Origin: CAKZLS01 sp963771545
GTDB lineage: Bacteria > Pseudomonadota > Alphaproteobacteria > Rhodospirillales > Defluviicoccaceae
Assembly (NCBI GenBank): GCA_963771545.1
Contig: CAVYTX010000003.1
Span: forward strand, 868,001-932,000
Direction: 5' to 3'
Length of the DNA stretch: 64,000 bases
Position numbers and translations under genes: made by a program. Shown here one piece after another: positions 45,171 through 53,700 of this stretch. The notes under the pieces are model-generated. The model was not told where the DNA came from, ran no database searches, and saw only the letters and a list, made by a program, of their open reading frames with translations. Position 1 is the first letter of the stretch; each line of letters begins with the position of its first letter.

Positions 45171-46346
45171 ATGCCCTCCGATCCATCACCCCACATCGCG
45201 CCCATCGGCCTGCTGCGCCGGCTGGTGGCCTTCGACACCACGTCGGCCAAGTCGAACCTGGAGCTGATCGCGTTCGTCGATGAATTTCTCGACGGCCACG
45301 GCATCGAGGCCCACGTCGTCCCCAGCGAGGACGGCGCCAAGGCCAACCTGTTCGCCAGCATCGGTCCGAACGTCCCCGGCGGGGTGGTGCTTTCGGGTCA
45401 TACCGACGTGGTGCCGGTAACCGGCCAGCGGTGGACCAGCGATCCCTTTACCCTGACGGAGCGGAACGGACGGCTGCATGGCCGGGGGTCCGCCGACATG
45501 AAAGGCTTCATCGCCGCGGCGCTCGCCATGGCGCCGGAGTTCAAGGCGCGCGCGCTCGCGGTCCCCATTCACCTGGCGTTCTCGTACGACGAGGAAGTGG
45601 GGTGCCTGGGCGCGCCGCGCCTGTTGGAACGCCTGGCCGCACTGGCGCCCAAACCGGCGCTGGCCATCGTCGGCGAGCCGTCGGAGATGAAGGTGGCCAA
45701 CAGCCATCGCGGCATCGCCGCGTTCGAGACCAGGGTGACCGGCCGGCCCGGCCACTCGTCCGATCCGGGCGCCGGGGTCAACGCCATCGCCGAGGCCGCC
45801 GAGTGCATCGCCTTCCTCGGCCGGCTCGGATCCGAATTCGGCGCGGGACGCGAGCGCGGAGAAGGGATGGCGCCGGACTGGACGACGGTCAACGTGGGCA
45901 CCATCGAGGGCGGCACGGCGGTCAACATCATCGCCGAGCATTGCCGGTTCCGCTGGGAATGCCGGCCGGAAGCCGGAACGGACGCGGACGCGGTGCTGGC
46001 GCGGCTGAGGAATTTCGCCGAGACCGAGGTGCTGCCGCGCATGCGGGCGGTAACCCCAGACGCGGCCATCGCCACCGAGGCGGGGGTGACGGTCCCGGCG
46101 CTGGCGGCCGAACCCGATTCCCCGGCCGAAACCCTGGCGCTGGCGCTCACCGGTCACAACCACTGCGTCAGCGTGCCGTTCGCGTCCGAGGCCGGGCTGT
46201 TCCAGCGCGCCGGCATCCCGGCGGTGGTCTGCGGCCCCGGCAGCGCCGCCCAGGCCCACCAGCCGGACGAGTTCGTGACCGTGGATCAGATCGAGGCCTG
46301 CGTGGCGTTCATGCGCCGCCTGGCCGACTGGGCCGGGCGCCGGTAG
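45171..46346 (+). CDS. argE: acetylornithine deacetylase
   Basis: 391 residues, M20 metallopeptidase fold. SGHTDVVPVTG supplies a zinc His/Asp, GRGSADMKGFIAAAL the second region, and DEEVGCLGAPRLL the Glu pair. The C-terminal lid domain shows GRPGHSS and CGPGSAAQAHQPDEF. It removes acetate from N-acetylornithine in arginine synthesis; argF and argD occur at 59-61 kb. It lies 7 bases after trkH and may be cotranscribed. Confidence 0.92.
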   Translation: MPSDPSPHIAPIGLLRRLVAFDTTSAKSNLELIAFVDEFLDGHGIEAHVVPSEDGAKANLFASIGPNVPGGVVLSGHTDVVPVTGQRWTSDPFTLTERNGRLHGRGSADMKGFIAAALAMAPEFKARALAVPIHLAFSYDEEVGCLGAPRLLERLAALAPKPALAIVGEPSEMKVANSHRGIAAFETRVTGRPGHSSDPGAGVNAIAEAAECIAFLGRLGSEFGAGRERGEGMAPDWTTVNVGTIEGGTAVNIIAEHCRFRWECRPEAGTDADAVLARLRNFAETEVLPRMRAVTPDAAIATEAGVTVPALAAEPDSPAETLALALTGHNHCVSVPFASEAGLFQRAGIPAVVCGPGSAAQAHQPDEFVTVDQIEACVAFMRRLADWAGRR

Positions 46347-46380
46347 GGCGCGCAATGGGCCGAAACGCCAAATCCGGTTC

Positions 46381-46675
46381 TGACGACACGTGTCGTCAAA
46401 AAAAGCCCGAAAATGACGACATTTTTCGCGAAAAAGACAACTCTTGACGACTTGACATCTGCTAAGTGCTTGATTTCATTGGCCCGAATTAAAAGGGCTT
46501 AAAATGTCGTCATTTGTCATCATTTGTCGTCAAAAAAGTTTAGAACCCATTGATATTAAATGTACATTCAAGAGCGCTTATTCTTGTAGCGCAACGACGT
46601 AAGGTATTGAAAACAAACAAAACACGGCGTTGCGGAGCCGGATCGTTCCGCTTTCGATGTCGTCATTTGTCGTCA
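46381..46675. repeat. array of TGACGAC / GTCGTCA motifs
   Basis: Eight exact copies: TGACGAC at 46381, 46414 and 46445; GTCGTCA at 46392, 46506, 46526, 46659 and 46669. One variant GTCATCA is at 46516. The first two form the 18-bp perfect palindrome TGACGACACGTGTCGTCA (46381-46398). The sites at 46506, 46516 and 46526, and those at 46659 and 46669, are spaced exactly 10 bases apart, one helical turn. AT-rich surroundings. Looks like an iteron-type or operator array. Confidence 0.9.
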
Positions 46676-46745
46676 TATCGGACCGTTCGTTCCAGTTAAC
46701 GAACCCCGCCCGATCCGGTGCTCGGAACAAAAATATTTAGGAATG

Positions 46746-46875
46746 TTATCTGATTCTTGAGCGAATTTCAATGGCTGGTGCTGGGTCTGCCGACTGCTTA
46801 ACAGCGGCCGCACGCGCCGTCGCATCAATGGGGGAGGTCTTAGCCAAATTCGGACGCCCTAGTTTGTTGGTGCAG
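46746..46875 (-). pseudogene. serine recombinase C-terminal remnant
   Basis: The minus frame reads KLGRPNLAKTSPIDATARAA then AVKQSADPAPAIEIRS. This resembles the C-terminal region (G-K-L-G-x-P-N-L-A-K) of resolvase/invertase-type serine recombinases. The catalytic domain is absent, and the last residues have drifted from the usual FAANVLPIIREIQ. Marks old mobile DNA. Confidence 0.45.
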
Positions 46876-46973
46876 CCCTTCCCGTGTGGCATGCATAAGC
46901 TGTCACAAAATAACGCGTTGTGGCGCAATGACCGAAACTCGACTTTATGGCGAGAGTTCGCTAAACGGATGGT

Positions 46974-47345
46974 ATGGAGTGGCTCACCCCTCTCTTCCCA
47001 GTCACAGTGATCGCGGCCATCGTTCTCTTCGTGATTAAGGAAGTTGTCGAAGGCGTTAGGCGGAGGCGAGCCAACGATCGGAAAGGACGTGCTTTCCGAA
47101 TATTGCTAGCGCGTGAGTGTGAACTCAACCACTGGACCTACAAACGGCTCAGGGAAGCCATTCTCATAGTCCAGGAAAATTTTGAGAAGGGAGTATCGGC
47201 AAAGTACGCGATCGAGCGGCGACCGACAGGCGATGAAGTTTTTGTGCACCTACGCGAAGGCGCATTGGGAGGCTCGTGGCCCCTGCCGACAGTGCGTATC
47301 GACTTAACTGAGCAACGCAATGCTCGACGTTGCTATCCTGGATAG
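46974..47345 (+). CDS. membrane-anchored protein of the accessory segment, N-terminal part
   Basis: 123 residues: one N-terminal transmembrane helix (about 5-25, LFPVTVIAAIVLFVIKEVV), then a charged helical cytoplasmic region. The C-terminal eight residues (ARRCYPG) look out of register. The next frame, overlapping by 26 bases, continues as a helical protein. I read this as one gene cut by a +1 shift or as two overlapping genes. Unknown function. Confidence 0.5.
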   Translation: MEWLTPLFPVTVIAAIVLFVIKEVVEGVRRRRANDRKGRAFRILLARECELNHWTYKRLREAILIVQENFEKGVSAKYAIERRPTGDEVFVHLREGALGGSWPLPTVRIDLTEQRNARRCYPG

Positions 47346-47571
47346 ATCACTGTTTACTCTTTTGGAGGCTGCGTACGATTCCGCCCTTGAAATGAGACAT
47401 TTGCGAGAGAGCCTGATAAATTTCATTGAGACCGACCAAGAACATGTCAAGAAGTATTTTGAGACCTTTCCAGAATACGCTTTGTCGAACTTGCCCGAAA
47501 TACTCACTAGCCTGGACAACCTGTACAAGGAGTGCACAGGCGATGATCTGAAGTTTATTCGATTACGCTAG
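47320..47571 (+). CDS. orphan helical protein, possibly the second half of the preceding gene
   Basis: 83 residues starting at ATG 47320, entirely helical (LLEAAYDSALEMRHLRESL). It overlaps the preceding frame by 26 bases in the +1 frame. With one base removed near 47318 the two would read as one protein of about 198 residues. Unknown function. Confidence 0.45.
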   Translation: MLDVAILDRSLFTLLEAAYDSALEMRHLRESLINFIETDQEHVKKYFETFPEYALSNLPEILTSLDNLYKECTGDDLKFIRLR

Positions 47572-47984
47572 CACCTGTTGTCAATTCGAATGCCTTCCAA
47601 GGGTTGGAATGTCTGAACCGGGTCAAAACCTCCCCTACTTGCCACGCCAATTCAACTTCCGCTGCCGATGGTCAAGCCGACGAAGTCCATCGGAAGGCGA
47701 CTCACGGATCTCGGGCTCCCGTTTGTTTAGAGACAACGAGAGAAGAAAGGGTGTCAAATTTAAGTTGAAAAACAAATAGTGATGCAATGGTGTCAGATTC
47801 AGTTGAAAAACAAATGACTCTGAACCCTTGATTTCTCGGTGCGGCCTTCGGACAATCGGATTATGGCCACGTCCAGCCCACCATTCTGGGTTCCCTATTA
47901 TCAGCACCGTCAAAGACTGCATGCGCCAACTTGTCGCGAAATTCGGGGGAAAGCTCTAATTCCAGTAAGTTTGGCGACCTTTCT
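47572..47984. other. intergenic part of the accessory segment
   Basis: About 410 bases between the orphan helical gene and the broken minus-strand gene. Apart from the GTGTCA-type remnant at 47751-47835 I see no coding or RNA signal. Confidence 0.45.
47751..47835. repeat. GTGTCA...GTTGAAAAACAAAT remnant, copy 1
   Basis: Two related units begin at 47751 and 47790 (GTGTCAAATT and GTGTCAGATT, both running into GTTGAAAAACAAAT). The second continues as GACTCTGAACCCTTGATTTC. This type of block commonly bounds transposon/REP-type elements. A similar block, same orientation, lies at 49173-49205. Confidence 0.6.
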
Positions 47985-49078
47985 CTAATCGAATAAGGAA
48001 GCGGCGGAAATCAGCATGGATCTATTGATATTACTCAAACGCCGATAATCGGGTACCAAGCATACAAATAAGTCATCTTGATCCGTAGGGCCAGTAAATA
48101 CCGACGCAAAACAAAACCATTCGTTTTGATCAAACCTAATTTTGGGAACTGCTGGTCTGTCACTTGTTTCGATTATGGGTGGGACATAGTCGGTATTCTC
48201 ACGGATTATTTGATACGTACTGTTTCCCTTATTCTGAAGTTCGACCGACCGCACAAAGAGGTGGTGATCATGTAGTGCATTTTCAGCATTTTGATGGGTT
48301 TGATGTTGGCCTCTTGGCGTTTGTTTTGAAAAGTTACCTCTGCAATCACGTATAAAATATTGTTGAGTTTTTGAAATCGGCCTTCCACAAAAGTTGTTAT
48401 TTCGAAGCCGCCCCCCAATATTCGTGAAGTCGTCCCTCCCCTGAAGAGACCTCTTGTGCGAGGAATTTACCGATCGTGAGGAAAGTTCGTGTGATCTCGC
48501 GAATTGACTGATTTGCGAAATCTCCTTTTGTCGCTGACCAACTTCATCGTGCCCGCAACCTCAACGTAGGATGGCGCGCCACTGCCCAACGCAATCACTT
48601 GCTCAAATAAGGGAAAATCATAGTTTGCCGGTGGTCGAGGATTACGCTCGGAAGAAATAAAGGTTATTGCGCCAGTTTGTCGTCCATCTATAATGTTGAT
48701 ATACGCCACAAAAACATCAAAATGGCCAAGGCCCGCTTTCGTATCTTCATCATTCAAATAAGCTTCGATTAATTCCATAAAGTCGTTTGGACTATATATG
48801 TTTTTTTTATTGTATAGCTCGCCTAGGTATTTTGCAAAATCTCGATAGTAAATTTTCGTGCCGGAAGCCGCTACGGCGAGATTACTATTAAGGATAGCGA
48901 CTTTTTGACCCAGGCCAAATATTTTGTGTTCTGTATTGTTAAGAACGACACCCCCAGATATCCCAATTGTGGGCAAGTTAAAGTCATTGACTGAGTTTAT
49001 TGTAGTAGAAATGATGATGTCAGAAACGAAAACTAGGCGAGCGCCGTCGCCGAAACCATGATAGGCGATTAGGGTCAT
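47985..49078 (-). pseudogene. orphan protein, possible Ntn-hydrolase-like start, split by indels
   Basis: The first part (48467-49078, 203 residues) starts MTLIAYHGFGDGARLVFVSDIIIST. This resembles the N-terminal nucleophile strand of proteasome/HslV-type hydrolases (Thr or Ser after Met, then a V.VSD segment), but I can identify no more than that. The frame then goes off at an A4 run near 48520, returns at a G6 run near 48418 (IGGGFEI), and shifts again at a T run near 48242. The parts 48206-48418 and 47985-48254 then form one continuous sequence to RSMLISAASLFD. Repaired length about 360 residues. Decayed gene or poor local consensus. Confidence 0.45.
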
Positions 49079-49488
49079 CCATCACTCCCGGGACGCGGGT
49101 TGTGTGACTACTTGGCGTCCAATCGCGCAAACTCCTCAGTTTACATCGTCTCTTGAACAAGGCCTTATTTACGTGAAAAACAAAGGACTCTGACCCCTTG
49201 ATTTCCATTCCCCGACGCATCACCGTGAACATGAAAAACGCGCTTCGCCAAATCCAAACCAGTGGTGCTAATCTGCATGACGGACGGCTCCTCTCCGAGC
49301 GGTCGATGATGACAACCACCTTATGGCACTTCGATGCCGGTGAGCAGGGTCCGTCCACCCCATCATATTGGAACGGCCGTTCCCGTTAGCACATTCCGCC
49401 TCACCGGTCTCCGGACGGACCGGGATTGGAAAATTAATCGATAGCGGGCAAAGTATCAATCCGGGATCCCGGTTGAACGGAGCGAACA
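49079..49488. other. intergenic right end of the accessory segment
   Basis: About 410 bases containing the second GTGAAAAAC remnant (49173-49205). Small open frames here show no recognisable protein. Composition returns to the genomic average near 49300. Confidence 0.45.
49173..49205. repeat. GTGAAAAACAAA...TTGATTTC remnant, copy 2
   Basis: Matches the second half of the block at 47802-47835 with three substitutions, same orientation. Together the two flank the broken orphan gene at a distance of about 1.4 kb. Confidence 0.55.
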
Positions 49489-50719
49489 ATGAACGACCCT
49501 CGTGAGACGGCGTTTGAGATCATCTTGTGGGGCGCCACAAGTTTTGTTGGGAAGGTTGACCGCCGAGTTTCTGATGGAGCGTCACGGCGCCGGTGGCGGG
49601 GTGCGCTGGGCCATCGGCGGACGCAGCCAATCCAGGCTTGACGCTCTCAAGGCGGAACTCGGCGCGAGCGCGGCGGATCTGCCGACGATTGTCGGAGACG
49701 CCCATGATACCGCGTTCCTGGACCGGATGGCGCGGATGACCAAGGTCGTCGCGACGACCGTTGGTCCGTACATGACCTACGGCAAGGACCTGGTCCAGGC
49801 CTGCGTGACCGCCGGGACGGATTATTGCGACCTGACCGGGGAGATCGCCTTCGTCCGGGAGATGAGGGACCTGCACGCGGACGCCGCCGAGGCGAGCGGT
49901 GCCCGAATCGTGCACTGTTGCGGCTTTGATTCCATTCCGTCCGATCTCGGTGTCTTTTTCCTCAACAGGGCGTCGAACGAGCGCCACGGGGAAGGGGTGA
50001 AATCCGTCTCGGCGCGCGTTCACGCGATGAAAGGCGCGCTCAGCGGCGGCACCATCGCCAGTTTCGCCGGGTCGCTGGCTCGGGCGAAAGCGGATCCAAC
50101 CTTCGCCCGGATCCTGAAAGACCCGTACGCCATTTGCCCGGCGGGCCGCCGCGGTGGTCCCCGACAGCCGGACTGGGCCACGGTGAGTTACGATGAACGA
50201 ACGAAGTCCTGGCTGACCCCCTTTCTGATGGCGCCCGTGAACACCCGCGTCGTGCACGCGACAAACGCCATTCTGGACTTTCCGTACACACCCGATTTTC
50301 TCTACGACGAGAGAATGGTCGCTCGGAACGCGATCGCGGCCCATGGCATCCGCGCCGGCCTGTTCTTGGGTTTAAGCGCCCTATCCGTTCCGATGATCCG
50401 GTCGTTGCTGACCTCGCTTTTTCTGCCGAAACCCGGCGAGGGCCCGGCGCGGGCTTCGCGGGAGGCGGGCTTTTTCGACCTCCGGTTTTACGGGGAAAGC
50501 GTGAATGGCGAGCGCGTGAGCGCAAGGGTCGCGGGCGATCGGGATCCCGGATACGGGTCCACATCGAAAATGTTTGGCGAGGCCGCCTTGTGTCTTGCGC
50601 GCGATATTCCGAAGTCCGACGTTCGCGGCGGGTTCTGGACACCCGCTTCGGCCATGGGCCGGCATCTCGTGGACCGGCTGGCCGCGCACGCGGGCCTGAC
50701 TTTCGAAATCATGGATTAA
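49489..50719 (+). pseudogene. saccharopine dehydrogenase-like NADP-binding reductase with single-base frameshift
   Basis: ATG 49489 follows GGAG and begins MNDPRETAFEIILWGATSFVG, the Rossmann start of the saccharopine dehydrogenase-like/trans-acting enoyl reductase family. After VG the family sequence RLTAEFLMERHGAGGG continues only one base further on: GGGAAGGTTG would be GGGAGGTTG without one A at 49552-49553. The rest runs intact to the stop at 50719, with GTDYCDLTGEIAFVREM, HCCGFDSIPSDLGVFFL and a hydrophobic C-terminal part. Repaired length about 409 residues. Family members reduce lipid or polyketide intermediates in actinobacteria; here the role is unknown. Confidence 0.87.
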
Positions 50720-53700
50720 TGCCAACGGTCACAGGTCGTTATCAATGATCGTTGGTAATACCTGAGCGGCGATCGCCCGGCATGGATCAAAAGTAGAAAA
50801 AATCCGCGTCGTCCAAGGCCGGTGTCGTTCTCCACGGTGATCTGTCCGCCGCCCACGGCGATGACCGTATGTCCGCCGGCGATGGTGATGTCCGCGTCGG
50901 CGTCGTCGAGCACGCCGCTGCCGTCGGTGTCGAGAGCGGCGAAGTGGGCGACCAGGCCGAAGGCGAAGCCGATCCGATCGCCGGCGCCGTAATCGGTGAT
51001 GGTCTGATTGCCGAGCGCTCCCGAGAACACGAAACGGTCGTTGTCCGCGCCTCCCGTCAGGGTATCGACCCCAAGCCCGCCGGCAAGGGTGTCGTCGCCG
51101 CTGCCGCCAACGAGCGCGTCGTCGCCATCTCCGCCCACGAGCGAGTCGTTGCCGCCGCCGCCATCGATCGCATTGCCGCCGGTATCGCCGGTCAGGATGT
51201 CGCCGTGATCGGATCCGGTCAGGTTTTCAATGCCGCTGAGGGTATCGCCGGCGGCATGGCCGCCGCTGTATGTTCCGGTCAGAAGATCGACGTTGACCGC
51301 CGCGTCGGAACCGGCATAGGACGCGAGGTCGTTGCCGTCGCCGCCGACGAGGGTGTCGGCCCCGGACCAGCCGATCAGGACGTCATCGCCACCGCCGCCG
51401 TCGATCGAATTGTCGCCGGTATCGCCGGCCAGGGTATCGCCGTGGCCGGATCCGGTCAGGTGCTCGACGCCGCCAAGGGTGTCGCCCGCGGCATGGCCGC
51501 CACCATGGGTTCCGGTCAGAAGATCGACGTTCACCGCGGCGTCGGAGCCGGCGTAGGACGCGGTGTCTTCTCCGGCGCCCCCGATCAGGGAATCGGCGCC
51601 GGACCACCCTATCAATACGTCATCGCCTTCGCCGCCATCGAGGGAGTTGCCGCCCGTATCGCCGGCGAGGGTGTCGCCATGGTCGGATCCGGTCAGGTTC
51701 TCGACGCCGCCGAGGGTGTCGCCGGCGGCATGGCCTCCGCTCGCCGTGCCGGCCTGGAGGTCGACGTCGACCGCCGCGTCGGAGCCCGTGTAGGAGGCGG
51801 TGTCGTTACCGAAACCGCCGATCAGCGAATCGCTTCCCGAACCGCCGATCAAAAGGTCGTCGCTGGCGCCGCCATCGAGCACGTTGCCGCCGCCGTCGCC
51901 GACGAGGGTGTCGGCGTACAGGGTGCCGAGCACGTTTTCGATGCCCACGAGCACATCGCCTTCGGCATGGCCGCCAATTCCGATGCCGGCGCCGAGGTGA
52001 ATGTTCACGCCCGCGCCGGATCCGAAATAGGATGCCGAGTCCGAACCGGCGCCGCCCAGGAGGGTGTCGGCGCCGCCGGCGCCTCTGAGCCAGTCGTCGC
52101 CGCCGCCGCCGCTGAGCACATTGCCGCCGTGGTCGCCGGTCAGGGTGTCGCCGTATTCGGAGCCGTCCAGGTTTTCGATGCCGCCGAGGATGTCGCCGCC
52201 GGCGTGACCGCCGCTGTTGACATTGGTGAGGAGGTTGACGACCACCGCTACGTTGGATCCGGCGTAGGAGGCGGTGTCATTACCGCCGCCGCCCACCAGG
52301 GCGTCGGCTCCCAAGCCGCCGATCAAGACATCGTCGCCGGCGCCGCCGTCGAGGGCGTTGCCGCCATCGTCGCCGGTCAGGGTGTCGCCGTGATCCGATC
52401 CGGTCAGGTTCTCGATGCCCGCGAGCACATCGCCTTCGGCATGGCCGCCGGCGGCGGTTCCGGCCAGAAGGTTGACGTCGACCGCGGCGTCCGAACCCCG
52501 GTAGGACGCGGTGTCGTCGCCGGCGCCGCCCGCCAGGGAATCGCCGCCGTCGTTGCCGATCAGCACGTCGTCGCCCATGCCGCCGTCGAGAACATTGCCG
52601 CCGCCATCGCCGGTGAGGGTATCGCCGTGATCGGAGCCGATCAGGTTCTCAACGCCGCTAAGTGTGTCGCCCGCGGCATGACCGCCGCTACCGGCGCCGG
52701 CGTCCAGGTCGACGTCGACGCCGGCGTTCGACCCGGCGTAGGACGCGGTGTCGATGCCGTCGCCGCCGAGCAGCGAATCGGCGCCCGCGCCACCGGACAA
52801 AACGTCGTCGCCGCCGCCGCCGTCGAGGGCATTGCCGCCGGCGTCGCCGGTCAGGGTGTCGCCGTGAGCGGAGCCCGTCAGGTTTTCGATGCCGTCGAGC
52901 GTGTCCCCGGCGGCGTGTCCGCCTGTATGAATACCGGTCTGAAGATTGACGTTCACCGCCGCGTCCGAACCGTCATAGGAAGCCGTGTCGCCGCCGTCGC
53001 CGCCCGCCAGCGAGTCGGCGCCGCCGTTGCCCATCAGCACGTCGTCGCCGGCGCCGCCGTCGAGGACATTGCCGCCGCCGTCGCCGGCGAGCGTGTCGTC
53101 GTGGTCGGAGCCCGTCAGATTTTCGATACCGGCGAGGGTGTCGCCGGCGGCGTGGCCGCCGCTGGGGGTTCCGGTCTGGAGATCGACGTTCACGGCCGCG
53201 TTGGAACCGGCGTAGGAGGCGGTGTCGCTTCCGGCGCCCCCCACCAGCGAGTTGGCCCCGGCGAGGCCGATCAGCACGTCGTCGCCGTCGCCGCCGTCGA
53301 GGACATTGCCGCCGCCGTCGCCGATGAGCGTGTCGTCATGGTCCGATCCGACAAGGTGCTCGACGCCGCTCAGGGTATCGCCGGCGGCGTGTCCGCCGGC
53401 GCCGGTGCCGGCGGCCAGGCTGACGGACACACCGGCGTCGGAGCCGGCATAGGACGCGGTGTCGCTTCCGGTTCCGCCGAGCATCGAATCGGCGCCCGGC
53501 CCGCCGACCAAGGAGTTGTCGCCGGTTCCGCCGCTGAGGGTGTCGTCGCCGTCGTTGCCGATCAGGGTATCGTCGCCGCCGACACCCGCGATCCGATCGT
53601 CGCCGGCGAGGCCGTCGATCGAATCATCGGCGCCGTTTTCGCCGACGATCACGTCGTCGCCGGCGGTCTCCGTCCCCACGTTCACACCGAGGTAGGTGGC

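Noticed and set aside
49198..49389. 63-residue plus-strand frame
   Set aside because: Not similar to any family; lies in element remnant sequence.
51090..53460. CRISPR array suggested by regular repeats
   Set aside because: Period is 237 bp, units encode protein in register, and no repeats of 24-37 bp with unique spacers exist.
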